Below, in pieces: positions 1 through 6,610 of a stretch of 15,302 nucleotides of DNA. Numbering within the stretch: position 1 is the first letter of the stretch; each line of letters opens with the position of its first letter. The notes below the pieces were generated by a model that worked only from the letters and a program-made list of their open reading frames with translations, was not told the DNA's origin and did not search any database. The stretch covers positions 1 to 15,302 of the forward strand of contig WRFF01000023.1 of the NCBI GenBank assembly GCA_009778945.1, written 5' to 3'. Made by a program: the position numbers and the translations under genes. Origin of the DNA: Clostridiales bacterium. Its GTDB lineage: Bacteria > Bacillota > Clostridia > Peptostreptococcales > Anaerovoracaceae.

Positions 1-722
1 ATCACGAGAACTTCCGACGGCCCCGCAATCATATCGATATCGACAACGCCAAAAAGCAGGCGTTTCGCGGTCGCTACGTAGAGATTGCCGGGGCCGACGA
101 TTTTGTCCACACGCGGGAAGGCGCCCGTCCCATACGCGAGCGCCGCAAGCGCCTGCGCGCCGCCCGCAAGAATCACCTGATCGACGCCCGCGATATACGC
201 CGCGCCGAGAATCCCGTTCATCTCTTCACGCGGCGGCGTGACCATGACAATCGTCCCCACCTCCGCGAGCTTCGCGGGAATCGCGTTCATCAGCACCGTA
301 GACGGATAGGCCGCGGTGCCGCCGGGCACGTAGAGGCCGACAGCCGTAAGGCCGCGCACGATTTGCCCGATTACCGTGCCGTCCTCCCGTTTTTCCTCAT
401 AGCCGTGCGTTTCCTGCTTTGCGTGATAGAGGCGAATATTGTCCGCCGCGTGCAAAAGCGCCAAAGCAAGCGCGTCCGGCAGCGCCTCGAACGCCTTCTT
501 GAGGTCTTTCCGTTCAAACGTGCGCAGGCCTCCCGCGGCCGCCGCTTCGCCGTCAAACATCGCCGTATAGCGCAGCACCGCGGCGTCGCCTTCCGCGCGC
601 ACCGCCTCAAGGATCTCGCGCACGCGCGTTTCGATCTCCGCGCCGGGCGCGCCGCCGCGCCCGGCCAGCGCCGCAAGCGCTTCTTTTTCCCTCTTTCCGT
701 CCGCTTCTATGATTTTAATCAT
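1..722 (-). CDS. hisD: Histidinol dehydrogenase, N-terminal part (cut by window edge)
   Basis: Zinc- and NAD-dependent histidinol dehydrogenase, which oxidises L-histidinol to L-histidine in the last two steps of histidine synthesis (cytosol). About 240 residues are present; the family is normally about 430, so the C-terminal half lies left of the window. The translation begins MIKIIEADGKREKEALAAL. It carries the family stretches GLYVPGGTAAYPSTVLMNA, VTPPREEMNGILGAAYIAG, and DKIVGPGNLYVATAKRLLFG followed by DIDMIAGPSEVLV, the conserved HisD core. The ATG at 720-722 is chosen because an AGAGG lies upstream and the N-terminus fits HisD. It starts 26 nt after the hisZ-hisG stop, so it is almost certainly in the same operon. 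Identification is firm; only completeness is unknown. Confidence 0.96.
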   Translation of the reverse strand, partial: MIKIIEADGKREKEALAALAGRGGAPGAEIETRVREILEAVRAEGDAAVLRYTAMFDGEAAAAGGLRTFERKDLKKAFEALPDALALALLHAADNIRLYHAKQETHGYEEKREDGTVIGQIVRGLTAVGLYVPGGTAAYPSTVLMNAIPAKLAEVGTIVMVTPPREEMNGILGAAYIAGVDQVILAGGAQALAALAYGTGAFPRVDKIVGPGNLYVATAKRLLFGVVDIDMIAGPSEVLV

Positions 723-748
723 TTATATAAATTTGCCTCTCGTACGCT

Positions 749-2428
749 TCACCCGTTTTCGCCTGCCGCTTTCAGCCGCGCCGCGAACGCCTCAATCTCG
801 GCCTTGCGCAGTTTCATGCCGGTGACGTTTACGATGAGACGCGCGGAAATCTCCCGGATCGTTCCCGCTACTTCGAGCCCGTTTTCCTTCAGCGTCGTAC
901 CGGTTTCGACGATATCGACGATCGCGTCCGCAAGGCCGAGCAGCGGCGCGATCTCGACGGAGCCGTCAATGCGTATGATGCGGACGTCGAGCCCCAGACG
1001 CTCAAAATGGCGCGCCGCGAATTCCGGATACTTCGTCGCGACCGAGGTCGGCGCCTCGCCGCAAAGCACGCGGCTGCCCTTCGGCGCCGCCAGCGCAAAC
1101 CGGCATCCCCCGATGCCGAGATCCATGATTTCATAATAGGTTCCGCCCTGTTCAAGCATCGTATCCTTGCCGACAATGCCGATGTCGCAGACACCATGTT
1201 CGACATAAGTCACGACATCCGGCGCCTTGGCAAGAAAAATCTCGATCCCCGCGCCCGGGATCGGCATCAGAAGCCGGCGGCCTTTCTCCCGCAGCGGCGA
1301 GACATCGTAGCCCGCACGCTCCATCAAATCGGAAAAATCCTTTTCAAGGCGCCCTTTCGTAAGCGCGACGCGCAGCGGCTTCGCCTCCGCCCGCGTTCCG
1401 GCGTCCCCTTCGCCGCTCCCGGCGGGACCGGCGCCCTGTTCTTCCGCCCGAAGCGCCGCTTCCGTCAGCAAATCGACATTGATGCCGAAGCCCGTCGCCG
1501 GCAGGTCCTCGCCGAAATCGCGGAAGAGCGTGTCGTAGCGGCCGCCCGAAAGCAACGGTTCTCCCGCGCTCTCCCCGTAGCCGCGGAAAACGAGCGAACT
1601 GTAATATTCCGCCTGATTCACAAGGCCGAGGTCAAGCATCACCTGGTCGCCGAAACCGCGCGCCGAAAGCTCGGACGTGACCTGTTTCAGATAGCGCAGC
1701 ATCTGCCCGATCTCCTCGCCTGCGCCGGCAAACAGCGCCTGCGCCTCGTCCAGCGCCTCCCCGGCGCCGAACAGGCCCGGCAGCTTCAGCAGCAGGGCGC
1801 CGGCTTCCCGGTCGGCGGCGTCATCGAGCGCCTCTTCCAGCGCGGCGTAATTCTTTGAGGTGACGTAACTGTGGATCCGTTCGCGGGCCGCTTCGTCCAA
1901 ACCGAGGCGTCGCACAAGTTCCTTGTATAGGCCGACATGGCCGATTTCGATACGAAATTGTCCCGCGTAAGACGCCGCCAAAGAACGCGCCGCCAGTTCG
2001 ATGATCTCGACATCCGACGCAAAACCCGCTTCCCCGATGCATTCGACACCCGCCTGCATGGTTTCCGTATGGCGGCCCCGGTGTTCGGGCTGCCGGCGAA
2101 AGACGTTCTGTTCATAATAGAGCTTCAGCGGAAGGCCGCCGCCCTGCAGCTTCGTCGCCGCGAGACGCACGACCGGAATCGTATTGTCGGGCCGGACCGC
2201 GAGCAGCCTGCCGCCCGCGTCCGCGAGTTTATACAGTTCCTCCTCGGGGAAATACGCGGCCTTGGATTCAAATACCGAGAGGTATTCAAGCCCGGGCGTA
2301 CGCACCTGCCGGTAACCGGCCGCCTCAAACACAGCCTCAAGTTCGCGCAGGACGCGGCGCTCCGCCGCCATGCCGGCAAACAGCCGGTCACCCATTCCGT
2401 CGGGTGTCTGCTTTCTGCTCCCTGCCAT
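749..2428 (-). CDS. hisZG: HisZ-HisG fusion: ATP phosphoribosyltransferase regulatory and catalytic domains
   Basis: One 559-residue protein joins both halves of the short-form ATP phosphoribosyltransferase, the committed step of histidine synthesis (ATP + PRPP to phosphoribosyl-ATP). Residues 1 to about 328 are HisZ, a histidyl-tRNA-synthetase paralogue without aminoacylation: PDGMGDRLF at the start, LAVRPDNTIPVVRLA at 76-90, YYEQNVFRRQPEHRGRHTE at 104-122, and LSGGRYDTLFRDFG plus ATGFGINVDLL at 293-321. Residues about 329-350 are a Gly/Ala/Glu-rich linker. Residues 351-559 are a full-length short-form HisG: LRVALTKGRLEKDF, CDIGIVGKDTMLEQ, and the PRPP-binding loop DAIVDIVETGTTL at 501-513. 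AAGGAG lies 6 nt before the ATG. It sits 15 nt after the 408-aa gene and 26 nt before hisD. In most organisms hisZ and hisG are separate genes. No frameshift is needed for the fusion. Confidence 0.95.
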   Translation of the reverse strand: MAGSRKQTPDGMGDRLFAGMAAERRVLRELEAVFEAAGYRQVRTPGLEYLSVFESKAAYFPEEELYKLADAGGRLLAVRPDNTIPVVRLAATKLQGGGLPLKLYYEQNVFRRQPEHRGRHTETMQAGVECIGEAGFASDVEIIELAARSLAASYAGQFRIEIGHVGLYKELVRRLGLDEAARERIHSYVTSKNYAALEEALDDAADREAGALLLKLPGLFGAGEALDEAQALFAGAGEEIGQMLRYLKQVTSELSARGFGDQVMLDLGLVNQAEYYSSLVFRGYGESAGEPLLSGGRYDTLFRDFGEDLPATGFGINVDLLTEAALRAEEQGAGPAGSGEGDAGTRAEAKPLRVALTKGRLEKDFSDLMERAGYDVSPLREKGRRLLMPIPGAGIEIFLAKAPDVVTYVEHGVCDIGIVGKDTMLEQGGTYYEIMDLGIGGCRFALAAPKGSRVLCGEAPTSVATKYPEFAARHFERLGLDVRIIRIDGSVEIAPLLGLADAIVDIVETGTTLKENGLEVAGTIREISARLIVNVTGMKLRKAEIEAFAARLKAAGENG

Positions 2429-2443
2429 AATTCTCCTTATTCT

Positions 2444-3670
2444 TCATTCTTCATCGGGCGGCGGATCCATGATTTCATCCACATACCGCACAAAATCCTC
2501 GCCCGCGCCAAGCGTATAATCGTACAGAATCTGCTCTTTGAATTCGTATTTCGCAACCTCAATCAACTGCCGCGCGAACGGCGACATCATCAGCTTGTTC
2601 TCAAGCGTACGGATCGCGGGAAGCGTATACGCGCCCACGACCAACTGATCCTCCACCGTGACATAGAGGATTTCTTTCACGTCATCGTTAAGCCGGTAAA
2701 CCTGCGAACTCACATGGCGGTTGTCTTCCTTGAAACTCACATAAAGCTTTCCGCCCTCCGTGAGATTTTGCAGCGCGCCGAGATAGCGCTCGTCCAATTC
2801 GTCGAGCACATTGTCCACGGAACCCGCAATCTCGTAGACCGTCACATATTCCGGCCTGGCCAGCTTCATCGCCGCCTCCGCCTCGGAAATCGCGAAGTTC
2901 GCGTGAAATTCCAAACCCGCCACGCGCCGGCCGGCGCCTTTTGCGCCGTTCAGCGTGATTTCGCTGACAAGGATGCGGTGCCCGGCGTCCCCTTCCACAA
3001 CGGATTCGCAGACATAGGATTTTTCGCCCGCCGCAGTTTTCTCCGCGTGGATCTCATTGAGGCAGAGCGTCGAAGATTCCATCCCTTCGGCGAGATCGTG
3101 CGAAACCGGCCGTGAAGACAGTTTGCCCACCGGATAGAAATCCCGCGCGAAATACCGCATAAGAAAATAATTGATGAGCTGATTGTCGTTTTCGATGTTC
3201 CCGCAGTATAGCCGAAAGAGGCGGTCCTCGCGCTCCTCTTCGATGCTCGTCTCGCGGTCCAGCACAAAGGCGTAGTCGCGCGGGCCGTCCGGAAGCGGCC
3301 TGCCGAAGGACGCGTTCATCTTCGCGAATTCCTGCACGAGCCAGGTGGCTTCGTTCATCGAAAGCATGACCTTTTCCGCGCCGAGCCCGCCGAGCATGAA
3401 CTGTTCCACTTCCCGCAGCTCGTCCTCGTTGTCTCCGTAGATGCCGCGATACGACTCGATCCCTTCCTCCGTCGTTTCGATATAGAAATACTGGTGCAGG
3501 GAGCGGCTTTTTCTCGCGTCGGCGAGCGCGCCGGAAAGACTCCATTTCAAATAGATGACGAGCACGCCCATCAGCCTCGTGTTGGTTACGTAAGCGTCGA
3601 CAAATTTATGTTCGGGCAGCGGACGGCCGAGCGCCCCGCCCCGAATTACTTTTAAATCATTTTTGTTCAT
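2444..3670 (-). CDS. Conserved-looking protein of unknown function, first gene of the his operon
   Basis: I do not recognise this 408-residue protein. It begins MNKNDLKVIRGGALGRPLPE and ends in an acidic tail (DEIMDPPPDEE). It has no signal peptide, no clear membrane segment and no cysteine metal motif. It alternates acidic helical stretches with short beta-like stretches (ILYVTVEDQLVVGAYTLPAI near residue 340; EYVTVYEIAG near 280), so it is probably a soluble cytosolic protein. It lies 15 nt upstream of hisZ-hisG on the same strand with a sigma-A-like promoter just before it, so it appears to lead the histidine operon. The site before the ATG is weak (GGAAACGAAC). Synteny hints at a role linked to histidine synthesis or its control, but that is inference. 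Coding is supported by length, codon use and clean operon spacing. Confidence 0.85.
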   Translation of the reverse strand: MNKNDLKVIRGGALGRPLPEHKFVDAYVTNTRLMGVLVIYLKWSLSGALADARKSRSLHQYFYIETTEEGIESYRGIYGDNEDELREVEQFMLGGLGAEKVMLSMNEATWLVQEFAKMNASFGRPLPDGPRDYAFVLDRETSIEEEREDRLFRLYCGNIENDNQLINYFLMRYFARDFYPVGKLSSRPVSHDLAEGMESSTLCLNEIHAEKTAAGEKSYVCESVVEGDAGHRILVSEITLNGAKGAGRRVAGLEFHANFAISEAEAAMKLARPEYVTVYEIAGSVDNVLDELDERYLGALQNLTEGGKLYVSFKEDNRHVSSQVYRLNDDVKEILYVTVEDQLVVGAYTLPAIRTLENKLMMSPFARQLIEVAKYEFKEQILYDYTLGAGEDFVRYVDEIMDPPPDEE

Positions 3671-3691
3671 GTTCGTTTCCAGAGTAATATT

Positions 3692-3720
3692 ATTCTACCT
3701 GCATTCCCCCCGCCGTGCAA
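3692..3720 (-). promoter_or_regulatory. Probable sigma-A promoter of the his operon
   Basis: On the minus strand, TTGCAC (3715-3720), a 17-nt spacer and TAGAAT (3692-3697; 5 of 6 to TATAAT). Transcription would begin about 12-15 nt before the ATG at 3670. That leaves no space for a T-box or peptide attenuator between promoter and gene. The -35 box is only a partial match. Confidence 0.45.
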
Positions 3721-3742
3721 TGTAAAATGATTTGCTCGTCTA

Positions 3743-4195
3743 TTATTTTATCGATAAAAGAAACATCGGGCTGTTCGGAGAGGGCTCAAAGCCAAGCCTG
3801 GTATACAACCTCGCAGCCCCGATGTTGGAAGGCGTAGCCTCAACCGCAAAAGCGGCGGCATTTTCGTTCGCGTCCATTTGATACCGGATAAAATCCGAAG
3901 CGATACCGCTGTTTCTGTACTCTTTTTTGACATACAGCTCGTCGATATGCAGAATATCCCCGCCGTATTCGTTGCTCCAGAAAAAGACGGAAATGCTGTA
4001 GCCGATGACCGTTTCGTCCGCGCATATCATGGTAATGCGCAGCTTTTCGGGATGCGCCAGACTTTCGCAAACGGTCGCTCTTATCTTTGAGGAGTTAATT
4101 GGCTGCCCTTCGGGGTCCTCTTCATAAAGGCAGACTATCATCCCGCTCAACTCGCTAAAATCCGCTTCTTCAAAATCCCGGTACGTCACGTCCAT
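3743..4195 (-). CDS. GNAT-family N-acetyltransferase
   Basis: A 150-residue GCN5-related N-acetyltransferase, which transfers acetyl from acetyl-CoA to an amine; the substrate cannot be read from sequence. The fold is complete for a single-domain GNAT. Motif A with the acetyl-CoA pyrophosphate loop is at 85-103 (DELYVKKEYRNSGIASDFI, with the R-x-x-G-x-A pattern as RNSGIA), and motif B is at 124-137 (NIGAARLYTRLGFE). The N-terminus MDVTYRDFEEADFSEL matches the usual first strand and helix. It lies 41 nt after the DUF2148 gene on the same strand and may be cotranscribed. The ribosome site is poor (GGAG 14 nt from the ATG), and the in-frame codon TGA just upstream excludes a longer start. Confidence 0.88.
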   Translation of the reverse strand: MDVTYRDFEEADFSELSGMIVCLYEEDPEGQPINSSKIRATVCESLAHPEKLRITMICADETVIGYSISVFFWSNEYGGDILHIDELYVKKEYRNSGIASDFIRYQMDANENAAAFAVEATPSNIGAARLYTRLGFEPSPNSPMFLLSIK

Positions 4196-4236
4196 CGTTC
4201 TTCACATCACTCCGATTTTATGATGACATTGTCCGT

Positions 4237-4773
4237 CTATTTTCGGTCGAAGAACGGTGATTTGCCGGAAACCGACAGCGGAATACCCATGATAAGTTTG
4301 TATTCGCCCAGCAGGCCCAGCGAGGCGGCCGCCTTGCCGATGGTGAACATGATCCGGTTGTCGATTCGGTTGTCGGCCGCTAAGGCCACAGCCGAACCGA
4401 GCGCGATCCCCAGATCCATCGGAGCGAATATGCAGGTGGCCCCGGCGGATTTGCAGGCGGCGCAATTTTCAAATCCGCAGAGTTTGCACTTTTCGCTCAG
4501 CCCGCGCGTCTCATATTGCGCGCCGACCAGCACCACCGCGCCGCAGGCGTCCACGTTTCCTGCATCCCGAACCATGACGCTGCCGCTTTCGCCTTGAGCG
4601 CCGCCGATCCGGCGCATCTCCTCCGCGACCCGCGCCTTATCCTCGCCGGTCAGCACCGCCGTGTCCGTCTGATCGATGCCGCAGGCTTTGGGCGCTGTCC
4701 GCGCCGCTGCGCAGACGGCATACGCCAGGTTCAGCACCGCTTGTTCCTCCGCTTTTTTTGAATTAATCATCAT
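4237..4773 (-). CDS. DUF2148 ferredoxin-like domain protein
   Basis: A 178-residue protein of the DUF2148 type, found mostly in anaerobic bacteria and archaea; its biochemical role is not established. It has a cysteine cluster C96-x2-C99-x4-C104-x2-C107-x6-C114 (KCKLCGFENCAACKSAGATC) that probably holds an iron-sulfur cluster. The flanking conserved stretches are FAPMDLGIALGSAVALAAD and the C-terminal LLGEYKLIMGIPLSVSGKSPFFDR, typical of the family. It is cytosolic, without membrane segments. The start is placed at the ATG of MMINSKKAEEQAV because AAGGG lies about 6 nt upstream; a longer TTG start at 4791 would put that site inside the gene. It precedes the GNAT gene by 41 nt. A redox or Fe-S-linked function is likely but inferred. 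Confidence 0.88.
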   Translation of the reverse strand: MMINSKKAEEQAVLNLAYAVCAAARTAPKACGIDQTDTAVLTGEDKARVAEEMRRIGGAQGESGSVMVRDAGNVDACGAVVLVGAQYETRGLSEKCKLCGFENCAACKSAGATCIFAPMDLGIALGSAVALAADNRIDNRIMFTIGKAAASLGLLGEYKLIMGIPLSVSGKSPFFDRK

Positions 4774-4813
4774 AGCAATCCCTTTCCGCAATCACCTTGC
4801 TTTATTTATTGAT

Positions 4814-4847
4814 AAAAAAAGGCTCTCCTGTCAATCCGGCAGGAGCC
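4814..4847 (-). terminator. Rho-independent terminator after the 125-aa gene
   Basis: On the minus strand the stem is GGCTCCTG (4840-4847) pairing with CAGGAGAGCC (4821-4830, 2-nt bulge), with a 9-nt loop. It is followed by seven T (4814-4820) and lies 38 nt past the stop at 4886. It should separate the 125-aa gene from the DUF2148 gene. Confidence 0.82.
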
Positions 4848-4885
4848 GCCCCCTTTTGATCCACACGAAAAACAGCCGGGGCAAT

Positions 4886-5263
4886 TCAGCCTTTTGCCTG
4901 TATTTGTTTCACGGTTTCGACAAACTGGTTTTTCTTTTCTTTCTCGGAACGCGTATCGTTTTCCGTCTTGTTGAAGGCCGCGGCCGCAATGGCGCCGACC
5001 GCGCCGAAAGCCGCGCCCGCGATGTTCTGGGACAGCGGGTGAAACTCCATCGTGTATTTGTGGCCCGGCGTCTTGAGCACATTCGCCATGAGGCTGAATT
5101 TGGCTTCGATCGCCTTGACGGGCGCGCGGTCAAACACCTCTCCCTTGTTGTCGTAGAGGATAAGTTCCTCCTGATCCGTGATACCGATATACCCGTTTGT
5201 CGCTCGCTGCTTCATCCCTTCCACGATATGCACTCCCGCACACTGATACAACCATCCTTCCAT
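4886..5263 (-). CDS. Small protein of unknown function with a Gly/Ala-rich segment
   Basis: A 125-residue protein that I cannot assign to a named family. The first 75 residues look like a small beta-rich domain (GYIGITDQEELILYDNKGEV at 24-43, AIEAKFSLMAN, GHKYTMEFHP). The pattern recalls PH/GRAM-like bacterial domains, but this is only a resemblance. Residues 81-97 form a Gly/Ala-rich hydrophobic stretch (IAGAAFGAVGAIAAAAF), which could be a membrane-associated hairpin. A charged, Lys/Glu-rich C-terminal helix follows. The ATG has AAAGGGA 9 nt upstream. It is a single-gene unit: a good promoter at 5311-5338 and an intrinsic terminator at 4814-4847 bracket it. That bracketing and the codon use support a real gene. 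Confidence 0.8.
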   Translation of the reverse strand: MEGWLYQCAGVHIVEGMKQRATNGYIGITDQEELILYDNKGEVFDRAPVKAIEAKFSLMANVLKTPGHKYTMEFHPLSQNIAGAAFGAVGAIAAAAFNKTENDTRSEKEKKNQFVETVKQIQAKG

Positions 5264-5310
5264 CGCAATAATCCCTTTCGTTATAAAAATATCCTGTTAT
5301 TATTATAGTT

Positions 5311-5338
5311 ATTATAGCGCGCAAAACCGCAAAAGCAA
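5311..5338 (-). promoter_or_regulatory. Sigma-A promoter of the 125-aa gene
   Basis: On the minus strand, TTGCTT (5333-5338), a 16-nt spacer and a perfect TATAAT (5311-5316). The start codon is 48 nt further on, with AAAGGGA as ribosome site. A second TATAAT-like box lies 10 nt downstream. Confidence 0.55.
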
Positions 5339-5381
5339 AGATGCACCGTCCAAATTATACGCCCCCTTGACATGTTGTTGA

Positions 5382-6011
5382 TTATGCTTGTAAGCTGTGA
5401 AGTTTTTTCAGCAATTTATTGATTCGGGTTTGCTGCGACGGCGTCAAATCGGATTTTCGTTTTTCCAGAACTTCGATAAAGCGGCCCGCGTTCGCGCCGC
5501 TGAAACAGACGGAGGCCCGCTCGGCGTGTTGAGGGACTTCCTTCGGCCTGCATTTCTGCAGATGATCCAGGATGATCGGCAAAGCCGCTTCCGCATACCT
5601 GTCGCCGGCTCTGCATAATTTCGCGAACACGCTGATGCTGTTGTCAACCGTAATGACGCTTCCGTTTTCGTAAGCGTCTGTTATGGCCGGCAAATTTTTA
5701 TAAATCGGCTCCGGAGCGCACTCCGCAATCGCGGAAAGGGCCGTCATGCTTCCCCATGCCAACCGGTTATTTTTGGAATGCAGCCCCGAGACAAACGCGT
5801 CCGCGTAACCGGCAATCAAGTTCGGGTCTCTTTCCCCTATTTCGTATAACACCTTGATGCAGTCATTGGCGACGGCTTTATCCGTTCCCTGAAACCCCTC
5901 GGCGATCTCTTTGATTTCGGCGGCGTCTTTGCGCCGGCACAGATATTCGGCCAGTTCGATATTCGGGATTTCATCATTGCGCCCGAGCTTACAGGCTAAT
6001 TTTTCAATCAT
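5382..6011 (-). CDS. HEAT/armadillo-repeat-like protein
   Basis: A 209-residue, almost wholly helical, soluble protein. Successive helix pairs look like HEAT or ARM repeats: KAVANDCIKVLYEIGERDPN (about 45-64), NNRLAWGSMTALSAIAECAP (about 81-100), SVITVDNSISVFAKLCRAG (about 117-135) and YAEAALPIILDHLQKC (about 138-153). A basic C-terminal helix follows (TRINKLLKKLHSLQA). The spaced A-x-x-A-L-x-x-I pattern in each repeat is the sign used. Such proteins act as protein-binding scaffolds; no partner is visible. The ATG at 6009-6011 has GAGGTG 6 nt upstream. It is divergent from nothing clear, lying after an AT-rich gap on its 5' side, and is separated from the 125-aa gene by 118 nt. Its cellular role is unknown. 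Confidence 0.85.
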   Translation of the reverse strand: MIEKLACKLGRNDEIPNIELAEYLCRRKDAAEIKEIAEGFQGTDKAVANDCIKVLYEIGERDPNLIAGYADAFVSGLHSKNNRLAWGSMTALSAIAECAPEPIYKNLPAITDAYENGSVITVDNSISVFAKLCRAGDRYAEAALPIILDHLQKCRPKEVPQHAERASVCFSGANAGRFIEVLEKRKSDLTPSQQTRINKLLKKLHSLQA

Positions 6012-6133
6012 CGTAACACCTCAGAACAAAATTTATATTTCACAGCATCGCAGTATCGGGTGAAATTGACGCACTCAGATTTCGTCTGTCCCGGTTATTC
6101 TGCCTTGATTATTATATAGTAAACGAATCAGGG

Positions 6134-6271
6134 ATGGTCGGTTTCTTAAAAGATAAAACGAAAAAAGACGCCTATATGGAAATAGCATCGGATAAATGCC
6201 AAATCCGACGTGGACTTGAACAGTCCTTTTGGTTTGACAAGTATATCTACAGACATCATGACTCCTTCTGA
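6134..6271 (+). CDS. Doubtful 45-codon ORF, possibly a gene remnant
   Basis: A plus-strand frame beginning MVGFLKDKTKKDAYMEIASD and ending YIYRHHDSF, then TGA. Its composition (charged, aromatic, few rare codons) is more protein-like than the other frames here. The frame also stays open for at least 20 codons upstream of the ATG with similar character. There is no well-placed ribosome site (AGGG abuts the ATG) and I recognise no family. It could be a decayed gene fragment or chance. It overlaps a 90-codon minus-strand frame that looks less credible. Confidence 0.2.
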   Translation: MVGFLKDKTKKDAYMEIASDKCQIRRGLEQSFWFDKYIYRHHDSF

Positions 6272-6355
6272 AATTTGTTTTTGCGATTGCCTGATTCAGA
6301 TAATACAGTAAGCGCAAACCGAAAAGCAAGGAACTGCTCGTTATCACGGAATGTC

Positions 6356-6525
6356 ATTATTTATCGAAAATACCTGTATTTATGATAGTTTCGGCTGATT
6401 TACGGTTGAAAAATCCAGCGACTATCCGAAAAATATCATAATTTAGCGGAAAATGCCCGTGTTTATGATAATTTTCACTGATATACAGTCAAAGACCCTG
6501 CCGACATCTGTAAAACTATCATAAA
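6356..6525. repeat. Two diverged tandem copies of an ~83-nt hairpin element
   Basis: Each copy contains arms beginning TTTATGATA and ending TATCATAA. Copy 1 pairs 6379-6394 with 6426-6441 across a 31-nt loop. Copy 2 pairs 6462-6477 with 6509-6525. The arms are offset by 83 nt, and the sequence before the arms is also shared (…TATTTATGATA versus …GTTTATGATA, with similar leading blocks). The copies have diverged, so the duplication is not recent. Confidence 0.6.
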
Positions 6526-6536
6526 AACCCTCAAAA

Positions 6537-6552
6537 ATCATAAATTTATGAT
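6537..6552 (-). terminator. Perfect 16-bp palindrome, possible weak terminator of the exporter gene
   Basis: ATCATAAATTTATGAT is a perfect palindrome. On the minus strand it is followed directly by TTTTTG, 60 nt past the stop of the exporter gene at 6611. The stem has only A-T and two G-C pairs, so it would be a weak terminator. It could equally be an operator or a third, shortened copy of the neighbouring TATGATA hairpins. Confidence 0.35.
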
Positions 6553-6610
6553 AATTTGTCCGGCTTGGGGGGCTAAAATGAATACGAACGAGGGAAAATT
6601 GTCATCAGAA

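Larger units (their letters stand above)
6012..6610. other. AT-rich intergenic region of about 600 bp
   Basis: The gap between the HEAT-like gene and the DHA2 exporter. It holds the doubtful ORF at 6134-6271, two tandem hairpin copies at 6356-6525 and a 16-bp palindrome at 6537-6552. I saw no convincing gene or RNA of known family. Its base composition is much more AT-rich than both neighbours. Confidence 0.7.

Noticed and set aside
1937..3115. 392-codon plus-strand frame across hisZ-hisG and the 408-aa gene
   Set aside because: It spans two well-spaced minus genes and the intervening ribosome site; low-complexity, Arg-rich translation.
3671..3742. T-box or histidine attenuator before the his operon
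   Set aside because: Only 72 nt lie between the genes and the likely promoter takes up most of that; no T-box core sequence is present.
6075..6347. 90-codon minus-strand frame in the AT-rich gap
   Set aside because: No ribosome site, no recognisable motif, and odd composition (Leu, Arg, Tyr runs). The overlapping plus frame is slightly more protein-like and itself doubtful.
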